NCBI GenBank assembly: GCA_020636215.1
Contig: JACJYG010000008.1
Span: 420,501-484,500, forward strand
Direction of reading: 5' to 3'
Length of the DNA stretch: 64,000 nucleotides
Source of the DNA: Lewinellaceae bacterium
GTDB lineage: Bacteria; Bacteroidota; Bacteroidia; Chitinophagales; Saprospiraceae
Position 1 is the stretch's first letter. Each line of letters begins with the position of its first letter. A program made the position numbers and the translations under genes. Under the pieces are notes generated by a model. The model was not told where the DNA came from and searched no databases. It worked only from the letters and a program-made list of their open reading frames with translations. Shown here piece after piece: positions 1-8,253 of the stretch.

Positions 1-631
1 CGTTTTATTATTTCCAGTTCCAGAAAAGGGGCTAATGTTCTCAATTTAGCAGACTCTTCCATACACTTTTATCGCATGCGCACCTTGGCTTTCGATGGTA
101 ACCCGGCTAATCTTTTTACAGCCGGAAGGCATAGAATAAGGTATTGGGGAAGTAATATGAAGCGGGTATGGCAACTATGCCCCATCAATAATTTTAGTGC
201 TGCCCCGGATGGTAGTTATTTTGTTACTTCAGGGAAAGGCCGCTCCGCCCGGCTCAGGGAAACGTTCCACTCCTCCTCTCAAAAACTGGATAAGTTGAAT
301 GGCTCAATAACGACCCTCGATATCTCTGGCAACAGCCAGTTTATAGCTGCCGGAAGCGCTAAAGGAGAAACGAAAATATGGAAAAGAGATGGGACGCTTA
401 TTCAATCCCATTCTAATTTTAAGCGGCCCGCTCACACTCAAGGGTGAAGTTACCTCAATAAAAATCTCCGATGATGGTAATTTTATTTTAGCCATATCTT
501 CCTCTGGCCTGTCGTACTTGTGGCAGTCTGCTAAGAGCTTTCAAAAAGAAATAGAAAAGTTTGAACAAATACCTCCTGAGTTGTTAAAAGAACTCAGGGC
601 TGCTGGCGCAAGGCTTTATCCGGAAAATTAA
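1..631 (+). pseudogene. WD40-repeat protein, 3' part, frameshifted
   Basis: The first frame is open from base 1, so the gene begins left of the window. It encodes WD40-like blades, for example a strand ending in GETKIWKRDG near base 390, and then stops at 445-447. The blade pattern continues in the next frame (GEVTSIKISDDGNFIL, then SSGLSYLWQ) and runs to a TAA at 629-631. The two frames overlap at 389-447, so one extra base somewhere in about 390-425 would explain the break. The C-terminal tail after the last blade is charged and has no recognised domain. WD40 propellers are scaffolds for protein contacts, and in Bacteroidota they often sit behind a protease or STAND ATPase domain, but that N-terminal part is not visible here. 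Either a true pseudogene or a sequencing/assembly error. Confidence 0.6.
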
Positions 632-679
632 ACTGTTCTCCCAACAAATATAGCCCGAAGGCTTACCCATCAGGACGCG

Positions 680-700
680 TTTTCCACAACCTTTTCCACA
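680..700 (+). other. Two TTTTCCACA DnaA-box-like 9-mers
   Basis: Exact copies of TTTTCCACA lie at 680-688 and 692-700, 12 bp apart start to start, in the 73-bp gap between the WD40 remnant and the end of ctaA. The 9-mer differs by one base from the E. coli DnaA box TTATCCACA. A further copy is at 1024-1032 inside ctaA, and two more in opposite orientation lie beyond ctaA (see 1800-2501). Confidence 0.5.
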
Positions 701-704
701 TCTG

Positions 705-1799
705 TTAGTTTGTATCACCTATTAGTTGATAATTCACGTATAAGGTGACAGACAAAAACAGTATAGCCCCGGCTTGATGCAGGACGCCCAAACCAACTGG
801 TACGGCGCCCAGGCAGTTGATCAATGTGAATATCCCCAGTAACACTTGAATTACTAACACACTTACCAACAGATAAAGCCCGATTTTAAGGGTGGGAGTG
901 GAAGGGGTGCGTACTCCCTTGTAAAAGAACCACAAAACGAGGCCTGTGAGCAGGTAGGCCGTCGTGCGGTGGAGGAGTTGTATCAGGCCGGGCATAAAAA
1001 GGTGTGCGTCGTAATTCACAAAATTTTCCACATTCCAGTTGGAGGTATGGAGCAGGATATCTGGCACCCACTGCCCGTTCATATCGGGCCAGGTGGGAAA
1101 AAAGAGGCCGGCTTTCATTCCTGACATGATGCCCCCCAATATGATCTGCACCGCAGCCACAACCGCGATGGCCAAAGCTCCTTTTTTCAGCAAAGCATTA
1201 TCGATTCCCTTCCAGCCGGGTTGCAGCACCCGGAACGTAGACCACAACAAGTAACTGAATAAGAGCAACGCCAGGGATAAGTGCATGGTGAGCTTATAGG
1301 CGTTCACCCAGGGGCGGTTGACCAATCCGCTGGCCACCATGATCCATCCAAAAGAAGCCACCAGGGCTGCCAGCAGAAAGACGATCCCCATGCGTTTCAA
1401 TAATGGCCTGTCGACCATGCCCCTGGCCCAGAAGATCCCCAATGGGATAAGGAAGACGAACCCCATCATACGGGCCCACAGGCGGTGGAAGTACTCCCAG
1501 AAAAAAATAAACTTGAACTCGCCCATCGTCATCCCTTCATTGATCTTCTGATACTGGGGGGTGGTTTTATACAACTCAAAAGCTTCCTCCCATGCCTGAG
1601 CATTGAGCGGTGGCAGCGTACCGGTGACGATTTCCCATTTGGTGATCGACAGGCCGGAGCCCGTCAACCGGGTGACTCCACCAATAATTACTTGCATGAA
1701 GATCATAAATAAGCCCAAGATCAACCAGGCTTTGACAGCCCAAGGATACTTTCGCCCACCCTTTTTTATACCGACATGAGATGCTGCAACTGCTTCCAT
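705..1799 (-). CDS. ctaA: Heme A synthase, CtaA/COX15 family
   Basis: Integral membrane enzyme that oxidises the C8 methyl of heme O to a formyl group, giving heme A for cytochrome oxidase. I place the start at the ATG at 1797-1799 (364 residues); an upstream in-frame start at 1871 would add a non-conserved basic stretch. About eight membrane segments are visible, in the twofold pattern of this family. The four histidines expected to ligate heme are present in WEYFHRLWARMMG, LTMHLSLALL, LIQLLHRTTAYLL and GVLHQAGAILFL. The early GGVTRLTGSGLSITKWE motif, with its conserved glutamate, is characteristic. It stands alone on the minus strand, so cytochrome oxidase genes must lie elsewhere. Its start faces the long AT-rich region with DnaA-box-like sites. 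Confidence 0.93.
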   Translation of the reverse strand: MEAVAASHVGIKKGGRKYPWAVKAWLILGLFMIFMQVIIGGVTRLTGSGLSITKWEIVTGTLPPLNAQAWEEAFELYKTTPQYQKINEGMTMGEFKFIFFWEYFHRLWARMMGFVFLIPLGIFWARGMVDRPLLKRMGIVFLLAALVASFGWIMVASGLVNRPWVNAYKLTMHLSLALLLFSYLLWSTFRVLQPGWKGIDNALLKKGALAIAVVAAVQIILGGIMSGMKAGLFFPTWPDMNGQWVPDILLHTSNWNVENFVNYDAHLFMPGLIQLLHRTTAYLLTGLVLWFFYKGVRTPSTPTLKIGLYLLVSVLVIQVLLGIFTLINCLGAVPVGLGVLHQAGAILFLSVTLYVNYQLIGDTN

Positions 1800-2501
1800 A
1801 TAACTACGGTTTTCAACCAATTTATTTCTGAAACAAAAATACATCCAATTGTTTGGCCATTTCTGAGTCAACAGTTTTGATTGGCTTCTATTAATAGTCT
1901 ATTATTAAAAATTTAAAAAAATCTCCTCATCATTAGGAGTGTTAGTTTGTGGATAAATTTACTGGTTAAGTTTAGTTAAACTCAATGTTAAGGCCTGGAA
2001 CCATTCTCTCCACAACTTTTACACAGGCCTTTTTGCTCCGGGTTCAGGTGCTTTGCAAACTTACTCACAAGCTGTGCATAATACAGGGCCTGGATATTTT
2101 TTTCCATCCGGGCCTGCGATTTTTTGAATTTACCTGTCGAAAACAATAGTAGATATCCCCAGAAATGGAATTAAATTAATATTTTTTACATATGGTGTTT
2201 CACCATTCTTGGCCATTGTGGGCCAGCTCATGGGTTATTAAGGCCCCGGCCCACAGAAGGTGTGGAAAAGCATTTTTATCAAACTACTGGTTTTCTTATC
2301 TTTAACAGATCGGTGGGAAATGGCTGTGGAAAAGCGAAAAACGAATGCTTGCAAAGTTATGTTTTATAAAAAAGAGGCCTATCAAAATTATTGTATGCTA
2401 ATAAGTCTGTTAGTAGTTGTTGGTATCAATTCATACTCCTGAATTACAGGATGAATGGAGCAGTTGCCCGGAAGTAGCCGGAAACAATAAAGTTGAAACA
2501 C
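1800..2501. other. Gene-free AT-rich region with DnaA-box-like cluster, candidate oriC
   Basis: About 700 bp between ctaA and the SRAP gene without a convincing gene. It holds TGTGGATAA at 1948-1956 (a perfect DnaA box on the minus strand), TGTGCATAA at 2073-2081 (TTATGCACA on the minus strand), TGTGGAAAA at 2261-2269 and 2325-2333 (TTTTCCACA on the minus strand), TTTTACACA at 2017-2025 and the weaker TTACTCACA at 2061-2069. AT-rich tracts suited to unwinding lie near 1890-1922 and 2170-2192. Any given 9-mer is expected about once per 131 kb counting both strands, so the density is striking. dnaA itself is not here, which is common in Bacteroidota. Function is inferred; promoters for the flanking divergent genes must also lie here. 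Confidence 0.5.
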
Positions 2502-3179
2502 ATGTGCGGAAGGTTCTCAATTGTCACTACACCGGAAAAGGTCAGGAAGCAGCTCGGCGATATTGAGACGGGCCAGAACCTGAGGCTCAGCTATAACGTA
2601 GCGCCTACCCAACATGCCTACGTCATCACCAATGAACATCCCAAACGCCTGGAGTATTTGGCCTGGGGGCTCATTCCCCACTGGTCAAAAGATGATAAAA
2701 ATGCCGGCAAGCTCATCAATGCCCGGATGGAAGGCATTGCCGGCAAGCCCTCTTTTCGGGTGCCCATCCGACGCCGCCGTTGCCTGGTGTTGGCCGACAG
2801 TTTTTACGAATGGCGCAACGAGGGCGGGAAAAAGATCCCCTATCGCATTTTTCTAAAAAACGGCGACCTCATGCTCCTGGCCGGGATCTGGGATATTTGG
2901 TACAAGGGTGACTATGCTGTTCGCACTTTTTCTATCATTACCTCCCCTCCCAATAAGGAAGTAGCTCCCCTGCACAACCGGATGCCGTTAATTCTTCCCC
3001 AGCGTGAACAGCAGGAACGCTGGCTCTCCAACCTGTCTATTGACGAAGTAATGGAACTGCTACACACGCCGCCCGACGGAGTGCTGGACCGATATCAGGT
3101 TTCTGAAAAGGTCAACTCCGTGAAAAACGACTCCCCCGAACTTCACCAACGCGTTGGGGGGCAACCGACTCTGTTCTAG
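2502..3179 (+). CDS. SOS response-associated peptidase (SRAP/YedK/HMCES family)
   Basis: SRAP proteins form a covalent thiazolidine link with abasic sites in single-stranded DNA, shielding them from cleavage. The start is fixed by chemistry: the ATG at 2502 gives MCGRFS, so removal of Met exposes the catalytic Cys2; the in-frame TTG at 2493 would bury it. Other family positions visible are the NARMEGIAGKPSF region (DNA-binding Asn and Arg), FYEWRNEGGKKIPYRIF with the catalytic Glu, AGIWDIW, and the His in PLHNRMPLIL. Length of 225 residues is normal. It is preceded by the candidate origin region, followed 78 bp later by dtd, and may be transcribed alone. No LexA-type operator was recognised. 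Confidence 0.93.
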   Translation: MCGRFSIVTTPEKVRKQLGDIETGQNLRLSYNVAPTQHAYVITNEHPKRLEYLAWGLIPHWSKDDKNAGKLINARMEGIAGKPSFRVPIRRRRCLVLADSFYEWRNEGGKKIPYRIFLKNGDLMLLAGIWDIWYKGDYAVRTFSIITSPPNKEVAPLHNRMPLILPQREQQERWLSNLSIDEVMELLHTPPDGVLDRYQVSEKVNSVKNDSPELHQRVGGQPTLF

Positions 3180-3257
3180 TTGTTTGTTACTTCGCAGGGC
3201 CCGATCAATCCATTAGCAACCATAAATCGGCAATAATTATATTTACAGTCAAAAATC

Positions 3258-3710
3258 ATGCGGGTAGTCATACAAAGGGTATCTGAGGCATCGGTTACGA
3301 TCGAAGGGCAGGTGAAATCCAGTATCGGCTGGGGGCTGCTCATCTTGTTGGGGGTAGAAGATACAGATAATCAGGAAGATATTCAGTGGTTGTGCGCCAA
3401 GATCAGCAAGCTCCGCATTTTTAATGATGAAGCCGGGCTGATGAACTTATCCGTGCAGGATTTTGGCGGCGAACTGATGGTGGTCAGCCAGTTTACCCTT
3501 CATGCCAGCACTAAAAAAGGGAACCGCCCTTCTTTCATTCGCGCCGCCCGTCCCGATTTTGCCATTCCGATGTACGAAGCTTTTGTCAAAACCCTGGAAC
3601 TGGAATCCGGCCTGCCGGTCAAAACCGGCGTCTTTGGCGCCGATATGAAAGTGCGGCTGTTGAATGACGGCCCGGTAACGATTGTTATGGACAGCAAAAC
3701 CAAAGAATGA
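3258..3710 (+). CDS. dtd: D-aminoacyl-tRNA deacylase
   Basis: Cytosolic proofreading enzyme that hydrolyses D-amino acids (and glycine) mis-attached to tRNA. The 150-residue length and both signature motifs fit: SQFTLHAS (family SQFTLxA, near residue 77) and NDGPVTIV near residue 137, which carries the cross-subunit Gly-Pro motif of the dimeric active site. The N-terminus MRVVIQRVSEASV is typical. The stop overlaps the start of the next gene (ATGA), so dtd and the MazG-like gene are almost certainly co-transcribed and translationally coupled. Both remove faulty small products, charged tRNA or nucleotides, which is a coherent pairing. Confidence 0.95.
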   Translation: MRVVIQRVSEASVTIEGQVKSSIGWGLLILLGVEDTDNQEDIQWLCAKISKLRIFNDEAGLMNLSVQDFGGELMVVSQFTLHASTKKGNRPSFIRAARPDFAIPMYEAFVKTLELESGLPVKTGVFGADMKVRLLNDGPVTIVMDSKTKE

Positions 3711-4048
3711 TGACGATACTGGAAGCCCAGCAAACTGTTGACCAATGGATCAAAACCATTGGCGTGCGCTATTACAGCGAACTTACGAATATGGCAGTGC
3801 TGATGGAAGAAGTTGGCGAGGTAGCACGCCTGATGGCGCGCCTCTACGGCGAGCAGTCCTTCAAAAAGCCGGAAGAGGCCACCTCTGCCAAAACTCAACT
3901 CGCCGATGAAATGGCCGATGTCCTATTTGTCCTTATCTGCCTGGCTAACCAAACCGGCATCGACCTGACCGACGCCTTACGCCAAAATCTGGACAAAAAA
4001 ACAACCCGTGATGCTGAACGCCACGCCAATAATGAAAAATTGAAATAA
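3707..4048 (+). CDS. MazG-like nucleotide pyrophosphohydrolase
   Basis: Small all-alpha NTP pyrophosphohydrolase of 113 residues (112 if the second ATG at 3710 is used). The metal-binding signature of the MazG superfamily is clear: EEVGEVARL with its glutamates near residues 34-38, and DEMADVLFVL near residues 69-78. It probably hydrolyses non-canonical or excess (d)NTPs to the monophosphate and pyrophosphate; which nucleotide cannot be told. The start overlaps the dtd stop codon. The following gene is convergent, with only 44 bp between and no hairpin that I can support. Confidence 0.88.
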   Translation: MMTILEAQQTVDQWIKTIGVRYYSELTNMAVLMEEVGEVARLMARLYGEQSFKKPEEATSAKTQLADEMADVLFVLICLANQTGIDLTDALRQNLDKKTTRDAERHANNEKLK

Positions 4049-4092
4049 ATGCTTACTCCTACCCTCCATTGGCTTCCCAATCTTTAATCTCC

Positions 4093-4785
4093 CTACTCCT
4101 CTTTGAACGGCGAGCGCTCCTGTTGGTCCAGCACCATTCGCCGGGCTAGGTAGATGCTGGCGCCGAGCACGATCAAGGCAAGGATCATAAGTTCTTCATA
4201 AGCTTCCTGCAGAATAAAGAAATCATAGACACCATGAATGCCCAATGGAACAGCCAGGCCGAGTACCAGCATTTGGTTGCGCTTCCGGGAGGGCTGGGTA
4301 AATTTGGATTGTCCCACAAAATACCCCATGATGATGGCAAAGGAAGCATGGGCCGGCACTGCGGTGAATGCCCGCAGAATGGTAGTGCCAAATCCGAATT
4401 TGCCGGCATATAGTATATTTTCTAAGGTGGCAAAGCCCATGCTGATCATCACCGCATAGACGATTCCATCCATCGGTTCATTGAAGAAAGCGCGAGGGTA
4501 AGGATAAGCCAAAAGAACCAGAAATTTGGCTAATTCCTCTGTGAGGGCTACAACGACAAAAGACGAAACCAGTGTGACGCCCAGATGGCTTGGGTCATCC
4601 CAACCGGCATAGAATGCCCAACTTTCTATCCGTAATACCGGATAGGTAACCAACATGCCAAGCAGGAAGGTAATGGCCAGTTGAAGGCGAGACTCCTTCT
4701 CATATTTATCCATTTGATAAATATACCAGCAAATCAGCAGGCCCGGGAATAGCGCCAGCAGGAGGAGAAGCGAATCTTCAATCAT
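4093..4785 (-). CDS. PrsW-family glutamic-type intramembrane protease
   Basis: Polytopic membrane protein of 230 residues with about seven hydrophobic segments. It matches the PrsW family, whose Bacillus member cleaves an anti-sigma factor within the membrane. Visible family motifs are the paired glutamates in TEELAKF (residues 82-88), the EPMDGIVY aspartate near residue 106, GFATLENILY with Glu122-Asn123, AHASFA with His146, and GIHGVYDFF. These map to the conserved residues of the CAAX-protease/PrsW group. Last gene of a minus-strand unit: its ATG overlaps the TGA of the upstream hydrolase by one base, which implies translational coupling. Substrate is unknown; no anti-sigma factor gene is next to it. 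Confidence 0.82.
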   Translation of the reverse strand: MIEDSLLLLLALFPGLLICWYIYQMDKYEKESRLQLAITFLLGMLVTYPVLRIESWAFYAGWDDPSHLGVTLVSSFVVVALTEELAKFLVLLAYPYPRAFFNEPMDGIVYAVMISMGFATLENILYAGKFGFGTTILRAFTAVPAHASFAIIMGYFVGQSKFTQPSRKRNQMLVLGLAVPLGIHGVYDFFILQEAYEELMILALIVLGASIYLARRMVLDQQERSPFKEE

Positions 4786-5594
4786 CAGGATTGGGCTTTT
4801 GACTCGCAGAAAGCTATAAATTGACGGACGATCTGTTCCGTTTTTCGCTTGGCTTCAAACATACCCATATGGGCGACATTATCCAGAATGTGGATGGAAG
4901 ACACTGCCGGCAGATGGATTTGTTCCATGCTTTGGCCTGCAGGAATGGCCTGGTCTTCTTTGCCTATAATGAATAAAACTGGCGCTTCTACCTCTGCCAG
5001 AGTTGCTGATTCGTCCTGTCGCCCAATCATGGCTTCCAGGGCCGCTATGATGCCGCTACTCTTGTATCTGGCGGCGCGAAAGATGAGCTTCTCCAAAAGG
5101 AAAGTATTGCTTTTAGCAAAATTTGGTGTAAACAAAGCAGGGATCAATTGTTTAACAAAAAGCACATGGCCCTGACGTTGAATGAACTCGACGCTCTTGC
5201 GGCGGGCTTCTTTTTTTTCTCTGGAATCGGGATAAGGATGGGAATGGAATAGGCCCAGCCCCATCAAGGCTTCCGGAAAAAGACGGGCAAAGGCGAGGCT
5301 GACGTATCCGCCCATCGAATGCCCAATGAGCACTACCTGTTCCTGCCCCAGTGTTTTCAGCACAGCCCGGACTGCTTCGGCCATCTGCTCGATGGTGGCT
5401 CCCGCTATGACCTCCGACTTGCCAAAGCCCGGTAGGTCGATCCGGATCACTCGGAATGATTCTTCCAGCAGGCTGGTGGAAAATTCATCCCAAAGAGTCC
5501 TGTCTTCACAAAACCCATGTAGCAATACGACCGGCACGCCCTTACCTTCTGACTGGTAAGCGATCTTCTTGTTTTGGAAAGTAATAGATTTCAT
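4785..5594 (-). CDS. Alpha/beta hydrolase
   Basis: A 269-residue alpha/beta-fold hydrolase without a signal peptide. The oxyanion segment VVLLHGFCEDRTLW, the nucleophile elbow GHSMGGYVS (Ser near residue 93), the acid in IIGKEDQAIP and the catalytic His in NVAHMGMFE are all present, so the triad is complete. Substrate cannot be deduced; such proteins act on esters, lactones or C-C bonds. It follows the glycosyltransferase after 8 bp and overlaps the PrsW-like gene by one base, so all three probably share one mRNA. Confidence 0.85.
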   Translation of the reverse strand: MKSITFQNKKIAYQSEGKGVPVVLLHGFCEDRTLWDEFSTSLLEESFRVIRIDLPGFGKSEVIAGATIEQMAEAVRAVLKTLGQEQVVLIGHSMGGYVSLAFARLFPEALMGLGLFHSHPYPDSREKKEARRKSVEFIQRQGHVLFVKQLIPALFTPNFAKSNTFLLEKLIFRAARYKSSGIIAALEAMIGRQDESATLAEVEAPVLFIIGKEDQAIPAGQSMEQIHLPAVSSIHILDNVAHMGMFEAKRKTEQIVRQFIAFCESKAQS

Positions 5595-5602
5595 AATTAA
5601 AT

Positions 5603-6715
5603 TTATTTGGCGGCGGCTACATTTTCCAGGATGCCGTCATATTCGTGCACTAAATTACTCCAATCATACTGAGCAACAAAATGGCGAATGCCGTCCTGTT
5701 GGCGAATCTTTTCTATATGATGCAGCGCTTCGGCCAGTTTTTCATACAAACCTTCTTCTGAATGATACAGATGAGTGGCCTGTTTGTCGGCAGGAATGTG
5801 CATGGGATACGCCAGGCGGTTGGGAAGCAGCGGGAAACACCGGCAATATATTGCTTCCACAATACTACCGCCAAAAAAATCCTGCCGGCTGGTCACGGGG
5901 AGGATATCTGCCTGCCATAAGAGCCGGGCGTATTCCCCGGGTTCTTCGACATAGCCAAAGTGTATGATCTCGTCCCCTAAGCGTTTTCGGGCTTCATCAA
6001 ACACCGGGGGAAATTGGCGGTAGGATTCTCCCAGTACAATGAGGCGGAATCGATGGCCTTCATCCTTGAGACGAAAGAGTTGCCGGAAAAAAAATTCAGG
6101 GTTCTTATCGTATTCCCAACGATGGTTCCATAATAGGGTCGCTTCCGGGTACATGGGCCGCGCCTCGTGGGCGTCCATCCAGGCTAATGACAGGCCCAGC
6201 GGAAGCACCATGCTTTTCTGTGCTATTTCCCCGACGCGGTTCAGGCTCCTGGCATCCGGAAACTGCTTTAAAAAGGCTGGTAGGCTTTCCAGGAAAGTGT
6301 GCTGGTGATAAGGGGAATTGAACAACACTTTACTGGAAGCCAGAGCGCTGGTATAGTTGATGAACCCATATTGAATATTGCGGTGCAAGGCAACGTCCGG
6401 GTCATCGGGCGACCAGGGGTATGTGATCTGGTTTTCGTGAAAATAGGTGGCTACGGGAATGCCAGCAGCCTTTTGCCGGGCCAGCCCCAGGAAAGTGGAT
6501 ACATCCAGCATATCAGTGGCCAGGATCAGATCGGGCTGAAAAGTACTGTTCAAAAATTGCTCCGCCAGGCTTACTGCTCCGCCGAACATGCGCCACTTCC
6601 AATGCCGGCCCTTCAGGTGCAGGATTTGCACCTCATGCCGGCTGTATTGCTGGTAGCCTTCTGCCCATCGTTTGTGGCTACCACCTAAAAAAGGCTCCAG
6701 GAGCAATATTTTCAT
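5603..6715 (-). CDS. GTDC1/QTMAN-like glycosyltransferase (DUF3524 family)
   Basis: A 370-residue two-domain (GT-B) glycosyltransferase. The N-terminus LLLEPFLGGSHKRWAEGY and the GRHWKWRMFGGA block are signatures of the DUF3524 domain of animal GTDC1, shown to be the tRNA-queuosine mannosyltransferase. Other conserved stretches are DLILATDMLDVSTFLGL, YFHENQITYPW and, in the C-terminal GDP-sugar domain, LWNHRWEYDKNPEFFF and DILPVTSRQDFFGGSIVEAIYC. In established knowledge the eukaryotic enzyme mannosylates queuosine in tRNA-Asp; the same acceptor here is inference from homology. First gene of the minus-strand unit with an alpha/beta hydrolase and a PrsW-like protease, divergent (84 bp) from the SpoIIE phosphatase gene. 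No queuosine synthesis gene is in the window. Confidence 0.85.
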   Translation of the reverse strand: MKILLLEPFLGGSHKRWAEGYQQYSRHEVQILHLKGRHWKWRMFGGAVSLAEQFLNSTFQPDLILATDMLDVSTFLGLARQKAAGIPVATYFHENQITYPWSPDDPDVALHRNIQYGFINYTSALASSKVLFNSPYHQHTFLESLPAFLKQFPDARSLNRVGEIAQKSMVLPLGLSLAWMDAHEARPMYPEATLLWNHRWEYDKNPEFFFRQLFRLKDEGHRFRLIVLGESYRQFPPVFDEARKRLGDEIIHFGYVEEPGEYARLLWQADILPVTSRQDFFGGSIVEAIYCRCFPLLPNRLAYPMHIPADKQATHLYHSEEGLYEKLAEALHHIEKIRQQDGIRHFVAQYDWSNLVHEYDGILENVAAAK

Positions 6716-6799
6716 GTTAACAGCTTGCTAAATATTCTATTAGGTTACACCGCCTATCCGGGTTTTCTTATCTTTACTTCAGCCTAATGTACATAAATA

Positions 6800-8050
6800 A
6801 TGCCTGGTTTTTCTGAACTAAAAAAAGGATTGTCGAGCATTGAAGCGCTCGAGCGGGAATTGAATCTGAAGCAACTTCAGATCAACCGCCTGTTGAATAT
6901 TACCCAGGCCATCAATAATAATGTATCCGCCGAAGGTTTATTCAATATGTATAAATCCTTCCTGAGTTGGGAGATCGGCGTGAAAAAAATGACCCTCTAT
7001 GTTCGGGAGGAGGAGGATTGGATTTGTGCCGCATCAATAGGCATTCCGGATAGCCTGCTTTCTCTGGATATCAGCCCCTACTTCGAGCGTTATATCCGAC
7101 TCAATAACGTGGAAGACGATAGCCACCCACTCATCAAGGAATTTGACGTGGTCATTCCGGTGCGCCACAAAGACCATCCCATTGCCTACGTTTTTATTGG
7201 GGGGTTTGGGGAGGAGGAGGATATGTACAACAAGGTGCAGTTTATCACAACCATCACCAATATTATTGCGGTAGCAATCGAGAACAAACGCTTGTTCAAA
7301 CGGCAGCTCGAACAGGAACGTCTCAAACGGGAGATGGAACTGGCCGGAGAGATGCAGCACATGCTTATTCCCAAAAAAATGCCCAGCAAATCCTGTTACG
7401 AGCTGGACAGTATTTACAAGCCCCACCTCGGCGTAGGGGGCGATTATTTCGACTTCATAGAATTTGAAGACGGCAAGATCGTCTTCTGTGTAGGAGATAT
7501 TTCCGGAAAAGGCGTGGCCGCCGCCCTCCTGATGGCTAATTTTCAGGCGAACTTTCACACCTTGATCAACAAGCGTACAGCGCTGGACTGTTTCGTTCGT
7601 GACCTCAACAACTCGGTCAACCTGATTACGCAGGGAGAGCGGTTCATTACCTTCTTTATTGCAGAATATGACACCGTAACCCATTCTCTGCTCTACGTCA
7701 ATGCCGGGCATAACCCGCCGGTGCTGGTCAACGAAGGAGAACTTATCCTGTTAAATAAGGGGTGCACCATCCTGGGCTCTTTCCCGGATCTTCAGGAAGT
7801 AGAAGTTGGCCACCTCACCGTTGATGGCGAAGCCATTATTCTTGCTTTTACCGATGGGTTGACCGACTTGCAAAATGAGAACAGCGATTTCCTCAACGAG
7901 GAAATGCTATACACTTTTGTCCGTAACAATTACAAACTTTCGGCCGCCGAATTCAATCGCCAACTTATGAGCCGGCTCGAATTATTCAAAGGGGTCAAAA
8001 ATTACCCTGATGACTTTACCGTGCTGACTTGTAAAATATTCACATCTTAA
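6800..8050 (+). CDS. GAF-domain PP2C-type (SpoIIE/RsbU) serine phosphatase
   Basis: A 416-residue cytosolic protein. Residues about 5-35 form a short coiled coil, about 40-170 fit a GAF-like sensor, and about 190-416 are a SpoIIE-type PP2C phosphatase. Metal-binding motifs are intact: GGDYFDF near residue 213, CVGDISGKGVAAALLMA, YVNAGHNPPVLV and AFTDGLTDLQN. Phosphatases of this class usually dephosphorylate an anti-sigma-factor antagonist in partner-switching systems. No STAS antagonist is adjacent; an RsbW-like ATPase is encoded 23 kb away (30908). The upstream 84 bp separate it from the divergent glycosyltransferase. No terminator hairpin was supported after it. Confidence 0.88.
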   Translation: MPGFSELKKGLSSIEALERELNLKQLQINRLLNITQAINNNVSAEGLFNMYKSFLSWEIGVKKMTLYVREEEDWICAASIGIPDSLLSLDISPYFERYIRLNNVEDDSHPLIKEFDVVIPVRHKDHPIAYVFIGGFGEEEDMYNKVQFITTITNIIAVAIENKRLFKRQLEQERLKREMELAGEMQHMLIPKKMPSKSCYELDSIYKPHLGVGGDYFDFIEFEDGKIVFCVGDISGKGVAAALLMANFQANFHTLINKRTALDCFVRDLNNSVNLITQGERFITFFIAEYDTVTHSLLYVNAGHNPPVLVNEGELILLNKGCTILGSFPDLQEVEVGHLTVDGEAIILAFTDGLTDLQNENSDFLNEEMLYTFVRNNYKLSAAEFNRQLMSRLELFKGVKNYPDDFTVLTCKIFTS

Positions 8051-8253
8051 TAACCCCTTCGAAGGCCTGGCTCCAATTACTATTGCTCAACGGCCTGGCC
8101 TGTTGATTGGCCCTTCCACCAAACCATACTATCGATTAATGCTTTGATGATGCTTACAATTCTTTAAATTGTGTAGATATTTGGCATTTATCACTATATT
8201 GGATTGCCCTCTTCGGGCAGCGGGCCTACCCGCCGAATATTAGGAATAAAGTA

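Noticed and set aside
2260..2442. 60-residue frame in the AT-rich intergenic region
   Set aside because: It starts in the DnaA-box-like region, has no family likeness and is dominated by codons from AT-rich DNA; the same bases are better explained as repeated TGTGGAAAA sites.
8064..8098. Direct GGCCTGGC repeat after the SpoIIE phosphatase gene
   Set aside because: Only two 8-bp copies; too short to separate from chance.
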